A DNA stretch of 13,657 nt from Chitinophagaceae bacterium (lineage in GTDB: Bacteria > Bacteroidota > Bacteroidia > Chitinophagales > Chitinophagaceae). Position 1 is the stretch's first letter, and each line of letters begins with the position of its first letter. Made by a program: the position numbers and the translations under genes. Positions 1 to 6,484 of this stretch are shown piece by piece. The DNA lies in NCBI GenBank assembly GCA_003167015.1, contig PMUF01000079.1:1-13657 (forward strand), written 5' to 3'. Under the pieces are notes generated by a model. It was not told the origin of the DNA. It did no database searches and saw only the letters and a list, made by a program, of their open reading frames with translations.

Positions 1-1796
1 TGAAAGTCTTTGACGACGCCGACGATGGACGGCTTCCATTGGAGGTTGCCGGTGTTGAGCGTGAGCTGTTTGCCTAGTATGTCCGACGGATTGCGGAGAT
101 GGATGGCGCGGAGGAAGGCTTCGTTGACAAGGACCTCGCGGGCGGTGTCGTTGGGAAAGATGTTCCGGCCGGCGACCAGGTTCAGGCCATAGGCGGGGGC
201 ATATTGGGCGTCGGCATATTTCATATTGGCATCCCAGGGTTCCTCTTTCGGCCGGTTGTCATACGTAAAACTGGTGTGGTTATTCGAACTGGAAGCAGGC
301 GCTGCCGAGCAGAGTGAGATCTTTTCGGTGCCACGCACTGCGGATACCCTTGCGCTCAGGGTTGCCATTTTCACCGGGTCGGGCTGCGGAACCGGCAACA
401 GAACGATCCCGTCTTTTTTAAATCCGAGGTCAGTCGTCTCTGAATAATGCATCTGGCCGGCGATAACGATCACGCCGATGATCAGCATTTGCGAGATCGT
501 GAACTGGGTGACGACGAGGATACGGCGCAGCGGGAATCCGCCGATGTGACGTTGTGACAATTTTCCCTTGAGTGCGGCAATCGGGCGAAAATTCGACAGG
601 ATGAGCGCGGGGTAGGAGCCGGCGAGGAAGACAACGCCAATGAGCAGCAGGAGCAGGAATCCCTGGGTTGCCGGATCGGTGAATGCGGTGATGGTCATCC
701 GGGTACGCAGCAGTTGGTTCATAGCAGGGAGCAGCAGTACGGCCAGCGCGCATGCCAGCAAAAAGGCAAAGAGGACCAGCAAAGCCGTCTCGAAGATGAA
801 CTGCCAGAAGAGCTGGCTGCGGAGGCTGCCCATGACCTTGCGGATGCCGACTTCTTTTGCCCGGTTGAGTGCGCGGGCTGTTGCGAGATTGATAAAATTG
901 ACACAGGCCGTAATAATGAGAAAGGCGCCGATGAGGCTGAATGCCCAAAGGAAACTCCTGCTGACGGACCCGTCGAAATCGGTATTGAAATGGATATCGG
1001 TCAGGGGCTGCAGCCGGAAAGTGGTCGTCGTCACGTCATCGGGGTCATACTTTTTGATCAGGGCAGGGAATTGACGGTCGACGAGCGCCGGGGCGATGCC
1101 CGGCTTGAGGCGGACAAAAAAGTTCATGCTGCTCCGGACCTGTCCCCAGCTGCTGTCGCTGGCCAGTCTTCCATCCATGTCTTTCAGATTGACATAAGAC
1201 AGATAGATCTCCTGCCGCCGGTCGGTGTTGTTCGGAATGTCCTGTAATACGCCGGTAATGCGGAAATCCCATTTGTTGTTATAGCGGATGATCTTGCCGA
1301 TAGGTTCGGCACTGCCGAAATATTTGGTGGCGAGTTGCTGCGTGATGACAGCGGTATTCGGTTCGGTGAGGGCTGAGGTGCCTTTCAGCAGCGGAAACCG
1401 GAAGATGTCGAAGAATGCCGGATCGGCATAGGCGACGCCGTCGTCCTCTTCGAATTTCTTCGCCTCTTTTTCAAAGGGGAGGGAGATCAGGGCGGAATTG
1501 TATACGCAAACCCTCGCGGCGGCCTCCGCATAGGAGTAGTCGTTGAGGAAAGCCTTGCCCAGGGGTTGGGGAACACCGGATTGGTATTCGGTACTCTCCT
1601 GGTGGAAGACCGTCACGACACGGTAGATGCGATCCGCATTGTGATGGAACCGGTCGAAGCTCAGCTGATAGGAGACCAGGGTATAGATCAGGATGGCGCA
1701 GGCGATGCCCGAAGACAGGCCTAAGATATTGATAATGGTATAGGATTTATTTTTCCGGAGATTGCGCCAGGCGAGTTTGAGCTGGTTTTGAAACAT
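1..1796 (-). CDS. FtsX/MacB-like ABC transporter permease, C-terminus cut by window edge
   Basis: The frame starts at ATG 1796-1794 and stays open to base 1, giving 598 codons without a stop; the end lies outside the window. I translated it by hand. Visible order: TM1 at about residues 17-42 (TIINILGLSSGIACAILIY), a large extracytoplasmic MacB_PCD-like domain to about 275, then an FtsX core with membrane segments near 280-300, 330-355 and 377-395. The loop after the first of these carries NRAKEVGIRKVMGS, typical of FtsX permeases. Another hydrophobic segment near 420-447 opens a second periplasmic domain, which contains VGVVKDFH just before the edge. Family members in Bacteroidota are about 790-800 residues and work with a separate ATPase, probably in mechanotransmission or export of peptides, drugs or lipids. 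The substrate cannot be read from sequence. The ATPase is not in the window. Confidence 0.93.
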   Translation of the reverse strand, partial: MFQNQLKLAWRNLRKNKSYTIINILGLSSGIACAILIYTLVSYQLSFDRFHHNADRIYRVVTVFHQESTEYQSGVPQPLGKAFLNDYSYAEAAARVCVYNSALISLPFEKEAKKFEEDDGVAYADPAFFDIFRFPLLKGTSALTEPNTAVITQQLATKYFGSAEPIGKIIRYNNKWDFRITGVLQDIPNNTDRRQEIYLSYVNLKDMDGRLASDSSWGQVRSSMNFFVRLKPGIAPALVDRQFPALIKKYDPDDVTTTTFRLQPLTDIHFNTDFDGSVSRSFLWAFSLIGAFLIITACVNFINLATARALNRAKEVGIRKVMGSLRSQLFWQFIFETALLVLFAFLLACALAVLLLPAMNQLLRTRMTITAFTDPATQGFLLLLLIGVVFLAGSYPALILSNFRPIAALKGKLSQRHIGGFPLRRILVVTQFTISQMLIIGVIVIAGQMHYSETTDLGFKKDGIVLLPVPQPDPVKMATLSARVSAVRGTEKISLCSAAPASSSNNHTSFTYDNRPKEEPWDANMKYADAQYAPAYGLNLVAGRNIFPNDTAREVLVNEAFLRAIHLRNPSDILGKQLTLNTGNLQWKPSIVGVVKDF

Positions 1797-1889
1797 GCTG
1801 AGTTGATTATAAGAATAAGACAACCAGTAGTATGCCGGGTTTTTGCCAAACTCCTAATCAATTAGTTACGTTCCGGGACGTGGGAGAGG

Positions 1890-1922
1890 CTGTCCGGTTT
1901 CGATACAACAACTGTCCGGTTT
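1890..1922. repeat. Two 11-bp perfect direct repeats, 22 bp apart, upstream of the permease
   Basis: The sequence ctgtccggttt occurs at 1890-1900 and again at 1912-1922, a centre spacing of 22 bp or two helical turns. The second copy overlaps the stop codon of the carboxypeptidase-regulatory-like gene. On the strand of the permease the unit reads AAACCGGACAG twice, about 95-125 bases before its ATG. Paired short direct repeats two turns apart are the layout used by LytTR-type response regulators. The link to such a regulator is inference. Confidence 0.45.
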
Positions 1923-2676
1923 AATTTTGCTTAGCTGCAAACATGGGGTGTTGGAGATAGATCTTATGGAACAGTTTCAGCTTTTCGTTTATATACAGCA
2001 GCATGTCTTCATTGGAGGCATTGCGGCAAAACTTGTAGGTGGGACGGTAGGTGACCATGAAGAGCTGCAGGGAGTCGCCTTTTAGCCCGGTGACCATAGA
2101 GACGTAGGAGGAGGGAAACCGGGAATCGATATAGGAATCCTTTTCTTCCGATTTAACCCGCTGTCTTAGCTGCCGGAGGTTTTTTTGCTCCGAGGAGAAA
2201 TAAGTGACCGGGCTAAAACCGATGCCTACGCCGTCCGTAGGGGTCTGGTCTCCTGCTAGCCGGACCTGGTGGGTATAGTCCAGCCATGCATAGTCTTCTT
2301 TCCTTTGCATGGAATCCAATTGATAATTGGACAGCTGACCCACGAGGACGGAAGGCAATTCGACCAAATTCGGTTCGAGATAGACGACATAGCCCTCCTT
2401 ATCTTCCAATTCCGAGGTCACCACATAGGTCGTATCGGCGTGGTAACCGGCGGAAGAAAACGTGATGGTATCGCCCGCGTTGGCGGCGATGCGGTAGTTG
2501 CCACCCGCATCGGAGACATTATATTTTTTTTGGGTATGATTGACGACGGTGACCGAGGAGAGGATGGCATCGGTCGTTTTTTGCCTGATCTTACCTGTCA
2601 GCACCTGCTGGGAGACCGCCGGCGTTGACAGCAGTACGAGGATGGGAAGGGCGGAAAGCAGCGTACGTAGCGGCAT
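1921..2676 (-). CDS. Secreted protein with carboxypeptidase-regulatory-like domain
   Basis: The 251-residue protein starts with a clear signal peptide (LLSALPILVLLSTPAVSQQ, cleavage probably after residue 22-24), so it is exported. Residues about 25-100 fit a CarboxypepD_reg-like beta-sandwich: V/L-x-G-K-I at the start, then the typical SDAGGNYRI and GDTITFSSAGY segments. The same module sits at the N-terminus of many Bacteroidota TonB-dependent receptors, but here it is attached to a roughly 150-residue tail that I do not recognise, ending in HPMFAAKQN. No enzyme motif is visible. The module is a binding or structural fold, not a peptidase. The gene lies downstream of the ASPIC protein on the same strand but is separated from it by a strong terminator, so it is probably transcribed separately. 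Start chosen for the signal peptide; TAGGAT just before the ATG is a weak ribosome site. Confidence 0.85.
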   Translation of the reverse strand: MPLRTLLSALPILVLLSTPAVSQQVLTGKIRQKTTDAILSSVTVVNHTQKKYNVSDAGGNYRIAANAGDTITFSSAGYHADTTYVVTSELEDKEGYVVYLEPNLVELPSVLVGQLSNYQLDSMQRKEDYAWLDYTHQVRLAGDQTPTDGVGIGFSPVTYFSSEQKNLRQLRQRVKSEEKDSYIDSRFPSSYVSMVTGLKGDSLQLFMVTYRPTYKFCRNASNEDMLLYINEKLKLFHKIYLQHPMFAAKQN

Positions 2677-2686
2677 ATCCTAAGTT

Positions 2687-2721
2687 AAGAAAATCTCCCG
2701 GAAGTATTACCTCCGGGAGAT
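2687..2721 (-). terminator. Rho-independent terminator after the FG-GAP/ASPIC gene
   Basis: A perfect 10-bp stem (2693-2702 pairs with 2712-2721; atctcccgga/tccgggagat) encloses a 9-nt loop. Read on the minus strand it is followed by TTTTCTTAACTT, a U-rich tail. It begins 10 bases after the stop of the FG-GAP/ASPIC gene (2732), the right place to end the three-gene operon. The plus-strand side has no U tract, so it acts in one direction. Confidence 0.85.
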
Positions 2722-2731
2722 GAAAATGCCA

Positions 2732-5041
2732 TTAAAGATGTTTGGCAGGTGCGCAACTGATGGTATTCAAGCTCGTGCTCATATCCATACCGCCCATATT
2801 CATGTTCATGGGTTCATCCTTGTCTTTGAATGGTAAGGTTTTCAGATTGATTTTTTCGATCTGGTCGCTGCCTTCTTTGATCCGCAGGAACTGGCGGGGG
2901 CTAACATTTTTAAAGACCTGGACAATTCCTGTAGTGGGCCATTTGATGATCAGCTCGTCGATCGTTTTGGCCGTACCGATGCCTATTTGCTGGCGTAAAG
3001 GCGAGGCGCCGAAACTGCCGCCCGAATTGACATCCTTATAGACAGTCCTTTGCACTCCGTTCTCGGTAAAGGTGACGGCGATATGTGCGCCGATCGCTGA
3101 ACGATTGGAGTGTACCCCTTCCAATAATACACTGATCCAGTTATTGTTATTTTGCCCCGGGTTGATATAGAGCGAATTGTAGAAAGCATCCCCTTTGAAT
3201 GCTCCTCCGGTCTCCACAAAAAGATCCTGGTCGCCGTCGTTATCGATATCGGCGAAGGAGACTCCGTGGCCTTTTTGCAGATTACCCACCCTGGCAGAAC
3301 TGGTGACATCCGCAAAACGCTGCCCGCCGATATTTTTATACATCTTGTTGGGGATAAGGGAAGTGAAGTCAGGGTTACCCGTGGCCAAATACATATCCAG
3401 CCAGCCGTCATTATCTATGTCCCCGAAATTCGCTCCCATGGCAAATACCGGGTGGTCCAGTCCCATACGCTTTGTGACATTCGTAAAGGTGCCATCGTGA
3501 TTATTCCTGTACAGGTACATTGCTGATGGAGTGGTGACCGGGAGATGCAGCGCGTCTTCTGCCAACGTTTGAGCCAGATGGCCTTGAAAGTTGTATCCGC
3601 ACACAAAAATATCGGGCCAGCCATCGTTGTCGTAATCGAAAAACCAGGTGGGGAAAGTGAACGTGGTATCCTTATCCAGGCCTGCCTCGTGAGTGGCATC
3701 TTCGAATTGAGGGATATTCGACTTTATCCCTTTGTTTTTCAGCAATATTTTATGACCGTCCAGGCCGGACATAAAGATATCGGGCCAGCCGTCGTTGTTG
3801 TAATCGGCGGCTACCACTCCTTTTGTAAAGCCTAACTTATCACATCCGGACTTTTCGGTTACATTCGTGAAAGTGCCGTCATGATTATTCATATATAATT
3901 CTGACGGATGCGGAAACTCAGGAGACGACGTTTCATGGGCGATGAACAGATCCAGCCAGCCGTCATTATTAAAATCAGCCCAGACGCCGGTTTGCGTAGG
4001 ACCAAAAGAAAGTATTCCGCTTTCGACGGTGACATCTGTAAAGGTGCCGTTGCCATTATTGCGCAATAACGTGGCGGGCTGCTTACCCATTTCCCTCAGC
4101 CATGCCCCTCTCAGCACCAGAATATCGGTGAAGCCGTCATTGTTGTAATCTGCCTGGATGATATTCAGCCCCCCTTTGATGTCGGCTAAGCCCGATTGCT
4201 TAGAGACATCGGTGAAAGTCCCGTCGCCGTTGTTTTTATAGTAATGCATGCTTTCTTCGAGGTCCCAGCAGGAGGTAATGATATCCAGGTATCCGTCATT
4301 GTTGAAGTCATCGATGATACTTCCTCCGGCCATATTCTTGTTGGCGTTTAATTTCAGGCTGCCTGCCATGTCCCGGAAGGGCAGTACTTTAACGGAAGAT
4401 GTATCGGTGTCCAGTCCGGGGATCAGCCATTCGGCGGGCACTTTAGCGGGATATTCCCCCACGGTCATATAGGCTATATTCAGCATCCATCTCGATGTCA
4501 GGTCGGTGGGGTCTTGTTGCAGTATCTGCTGGTATAATTCGATGCCTTTCTGCGAAGCATAAGGGTCAGTATATACTCCTTTTCCCTGGATAGGAAAAAC
4601 GCACGATCCTGCTGAATGATTGGAAATGCAGTTGTTCCGCTCCCCCAGTCTTATCCAGGCCAGGGCCAGGCGGTTCCGGAGGTCGACTGACAATCTGCCT
4701 TCCGGTCCGGAACTTACCTTTGCATCCTGCATGAGCGCCTGGAATATATCGATGGCCTTTTTCTCCTCGCCCAATTTTACCAGGGCTACGGCTTTCTCAT
4801 ATTGGAAGTACATCGTCGTGGCTGCCGAAGTCGATGGCTGAGACAATACAGAATCACAGTAATCCAACTGGGCCTGTGGACAGAAGGGATTTGCCCTGTT
4901 ATAGGCGACTTTCAGCCCGTCTCTGTACAACTGATTTAATTTTTTATTTTCTGAATGCCCGGTCGTGCAATTATAACACAACGCTGCACAAAGAAAAAAG
5001 ATCAATGGCGCTATCAGCACCGTTAGAATATTTTTTAGCAT
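2732..5041 (-). CDS. Secreted FG-GAP/VCBS repeat protein with ASPIC/UnbV domain (CRTAC1-like)
   Basis: I place the start at ATG 5041 (769 residues). The frame also runs up to ATG 5113, but only the internal start puts a hydrophobic signal sequence (NILTVLIAPLIFFLCAALC) at the N-terminus, and the extra region holds inverted repeats. The cysteines at the end of this segment may make it a lipoprotein, though no clean lipobox is present. Residues about 35-215 are helical and TPR-like (YEKAVALVKLGEEKKAIDIF). Seven FG-GAP loops with the calcium pattern D-x-[ND]-[ND]-D-G-x-x-D follow at about 244, 298, 356, 413, 469, 543 and 598, consistent with a beta-propeller. An ASPIC/UnbV domain covers about 635-725 (NSGGSFGASPLRQQIGIG, IIKWPTTG). 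The tail is Met-rich (MNMNMGGMDM). Related proteins are extracellular and mostly of unknown role; they are often near glycan-uptake genes. Two small paralogs precede it, probably in the same operon. Confidence 0.9.
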   Translation of the reverse strand: MLKNILTVLIAPLIFFLCAALCYNCTTGHSENKKLNQLYRDGLKVAYNRANPFCPQAQLDYCDSVLSQPSTSAATTMYFQYEKAVALVKLGEEKKAIDIFQALMQDAKVSSGPEGRLSVDLRNRLALAWIRLGERNNCISNHSAGSCVFPIQGKGVYTDPYASQKGIELYQQILQQDPTDLTSRWMLNIAYMTVGEYPAKVPAEWLIPGLDTDTSSVKVLPFRDMAGSLKLNANKNMAGGSIIDDFNNDGYLDIITSCWDLEESMHYYKNNGDGTFTDVSKQSGLADIKGGLNIIQADYNNDGFTDILVLRGAWLREMGKQPATLLRNNGNGTFTDVTVESGILSFGPTQTGVWADFNNDGWLDLFIAHETSSPEFPHPSELYMNNHDGTFTNVTEKSGCDKLGFTKGVVAADYNNDGWPDIFMSGLDGHKILLKNKGIKSNIPQFEDATHEAGLDKDTTFTFPTWFFDYDNDGWPDIFVCGYNFQGHLAQTLAEDALHLPVTTPSAMYLYRNNHDGTFTNVTKRMGLDHPVFAMGANFGDIDNDGWLDMYLATGNPDFTSLIPNKMYKNIGGQRFADVTSSARVGNLQKGHGVSFADIDNDGDQDLFVETGGAFKGDAFYNSLYINPGQNNNNWISVLLEGVHSNRSAIGAHIAVTFTENGVQRTVYKDVNSGGSFGASPLRQQIGIGTAKTIDELIIKWPTTGIVQVFKNVSPRQFLRIKEGSDQIEKINLKTLPFKDKDEPMNMNMGGMDMSTSLNTISCAPAKHL

Positions 5042-5059
5042 AGTTATACAATGAATTTG

Positions 5060-5112
5060 GCGGAATGCATAAGCATTATCCATTCCGCTGATAAAAAATT
5101 GACCGGAATGCA
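5060..5112. promoter_or_regulatory. Inverted and direct copies of CGGAATG upstream of the FG-GAP/ASPIC start
   Basis: gcggaatg at 5060-5067 pairs with cattccgc at 5081-5088 around a 13-bp spacer, and a further direct copy cggaatgca lies at 5104-5112 (first copy 5061-5069). A smaller alternative hairpin is aatgc-ataa-gcatt at 5064-5077. The repeats lie 19-71 bases before the chosen ATG. They could be an operator or an mRNA structure within the operon; neither is proven. Confidence 0.4.
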
Positions 5113-5145
5113 ATGGTGATTTCCTTAAGTATTCGTTTGGAGGTG

Positions 5146-5697
5146 TCAGTCAATATCCGGCGGATACTCTTTCGTAGGCGAGTAACAGGCAGCGATGGCG
5201 GCAGAATAGCGGAATGATTTTTTTTCAAATAAAAAATGCGGGCCAACTATACCGAAAAGAATAGTCGGGGTATAGTAATCTATGGAGAGAAATTTAGCGG
5301 TGTGAGGATATTGACCTGGCTTCTTCTCTTGTTGCAGGTCATTGGAGAATTTGAAGAATTCATTTTGGGCAGTCTGCAATTTCATGGCCATGTGATTGGG
5401 AATGCATAACATTTCCAGGGAGTCATTATATATCCTTCGTTTGACATACTTGTATTGGACCCCTTTGATTTCGATCTGCCCGTCTACCCGTTCGAAGGAA
5501 CTGGAATTGCTGAAATAGGGCAGGTACCTCACTGGGATTTTAATCGAGACCAGTTGAGATTCGTCATATTTATTTTCATCGAATTGCGCCTCCAATTGCT
5601 GGTCTGCCCTGGTTTCCATCACAGAGATCAGCAACCGGTATCCAAACCAGTTGAATAGTAAAATGGTAAGCGCCAGTATACATGCTATTGATCGCAT
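5146..5697 (-). CDS. Small membrane-anchored or secreted protein of unknown function, paralog 2
   Basis: I do not recognise a named family. The 183-residue protein has one N-terminal hydrophobic segment (CILALTILLFNWFGYRLLI, about 5-25) that could be an uncleaved anchor or signal. The core, about residues 35-125, is conserved with the next gene upstream: YDESQLVSIKIP, FERVDGQIEIKG, YKYVKRRI, NDSLEMLCIPN and AMKLQTAQNEFF. The C-terminal third is divergent and ends in EYPPDID. There are no catalytic motifs. A good ribosome site (GGAG, 8 bases before ATG 5697) is present. It is 65 bases after the first paralog and 104 bases before the chosen start of the FG-GAP/ASPIC gene, so co-transcription is likely. 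The pairing suggests a shared envelope task. Confidence 0.85.
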   Translation of the reverse strand: MRSIACILALTILLFNWFGYRLLISVMETRADQQLEAQFDENKYDESQLVSIKIPVRYLPYFSNSSSFERVDGQIEIKGVQYKYVKRRIYNDSLEMLCIPNHMAMKLQTAQNEFFKFSNDLQQEKKPGQYPHTAKFLSIDYYTPTILFGIVGPHFLFEKKSFRYSAAIAACYSPTKEYPPDID

Positions 5698-5762
5698 AGC
5701 TAAATTCTCCGGGAGTTCCGTACCTGTTAGAAGTGAAAAGTCAGTAAATGGAGGCAGGTCGA

Positions 5763-6320
5763 TTAACCCATTATTTCCGGCGGTTGGTCGGGTGTAAGGG
5801 CTTCCCAGGAGGAGAAATCAGCAACATCCGGATGCGACATTGCCGAAGAGATGACTATCGGATGATCGATCGGCTGCATGCTGTGAGAGATATAATCGTC
5901 TGCAGGGATATGCCTGTGGAGATGTGAAGAAGGGTTTTTACCCAGTCCATTCCGGGACAGGTCGTTCATCAGTTGAAAAAAATCGTCCCTTGCCGTCTGC
6001 ATCTTCATCGCACCCTGGTTAGGGATACACAAGAATTCAATGGAGTCATTGAGAATGCGACGTTTGCAATACTCATAGCGAATTCCCCGGATGTCGATTT
6101 CGCCATGAACCCTTTCATATTGAAAAGAATTGTTATAATAAGAAAGGCTCGTGGCGGGGATCCTGATGGAGATTAGCTGTGATTCATCGTATTGACCATC
6201 ATCCAATTTGGCCTCCAGCTGACGGTTGGCTCTGCTTTCCATGTAGGAAGTCAACAGCCGGTATCCCCATCCGTTGAACAGCAGGATTCCCAACAGCAGT
6301 ATAGCGGCAGACTTTTTCAA
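5763..6320 (-). CDS. Small membrane-anchored or secreted protein of unknown function, paralog 1 (TTG start)
   Basis: This 185-residue protein is a tandem duplicate of its downstream neighbour: same N-terminal hydrophobic segment (SAAILLLGILLFNGWGYRLL), then YDESQLISIRIP, FQYERVHGEIDIRGI, YEYCKRRI, NDSIEFLCIPN and AMKMQTARDDFF. The start is TTG at 6320. An in-frame TAA lies about eight codons upstream, and the next ATG (residue 26) would remove the hydrophobic segment that both paralogs share, so TTG is the best choice. The C-terminal third differs strongly from its paralog and is rich in His and Met (HLHRH near 134-138, then HSM, DHP, MSHPD), ending in PDQPPEIMG. It is the first gene of the probable operon reading into the FG-GAP/ASPIC gene. 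Function unknown; metal binding by the tail is only a suggestion. Confidence 0.83.
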   Translation of the reverse strand: MKKSAAILLLGILLFNGWGYRLLTSYMESRANRQLEAKLDDGQYDESQLISIRIPATSLSYYNNSFQYERVHGEIDIRGIRYEYCKRRILNDSIEFLCIPNQGAMKMQTARDDFFQLMNDLSRNGLGKNPSSHLHRHIPADDYISHSMQPIDHPIVISSAMSHPDVADFSSWEALTPDQPPEIMG

Positions 6321-6337
6321 GGCCAGAAGGTAAGAAT

Positions 6338-6371
6338 TTTAATCTAACGGGCCAATTAAATTCAGATTAAA
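6338..6371. promoter_or_regulatory. 8-bp inverted repeat between divergent genes
   Basis: tttaatct at 6338-6345 and agattaaa at 6364-6371 form a perfect inverted repeat with an 18-bp spacer, 18 bases upstream of the TTG start of paralog 1. It sits in the divergent intergenic region, between that gene and the GH20-like gene on the other strand. The position suits a repressor or activator site. AT-rich arms can arise by chance, so this is tentative. Confidence 0.35.
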
Positions 6372-6458
6372 GGCTGGCTCGTAAGTGCTATTAAAAAAGT
6401 TAGAAAGGCATGAGTACCTGTACTTTCGGGAGCATAGACATGGTTAGTTCGAAGTTAG

Positions 6459-6466
6459 TATATTTG
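6459..6466 (+). promoter_or_regulatory. Candidate Bacteroidota -7 promoter element (TAnnTTTG)
   Basis: tatatttg matches the Bacteroidota -7 consensus TAnnTTTG exactly. It ends 18 bases before the preferred ATG (6485) of the GH20-like gene, which would place the transcript start a few bases upstream of that codon. No TTTG-like -33 box is visible at the usual distance, so confidence is low. If real, it rules out the longer start at 6410. Confidence 0.35.
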
Positions 6467-6484
6467 GTTATAATCATCACTGCC

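Noticed and set aside
430..1272. Several open frames on both strands within the permease region
   Set aside because: They are shadows. The true permease frame is open across the whole region but has no stop inside the window, so it is easy to overlook.
5042..5113. N-terminal extension of the FG-GAP/ASPIC protein to ATG 5113
   Set aside because: It would bury the signal sequence, and the DNA there holds inverted repeats typical of non-coding sequence.
6410..6484. Upstream start of the GH20-like gene at ATG 6410
   Set aside because: It would put 25 residues before a standard signal peptide, and a TAnnTTTG promoter element lies inside this stretch.
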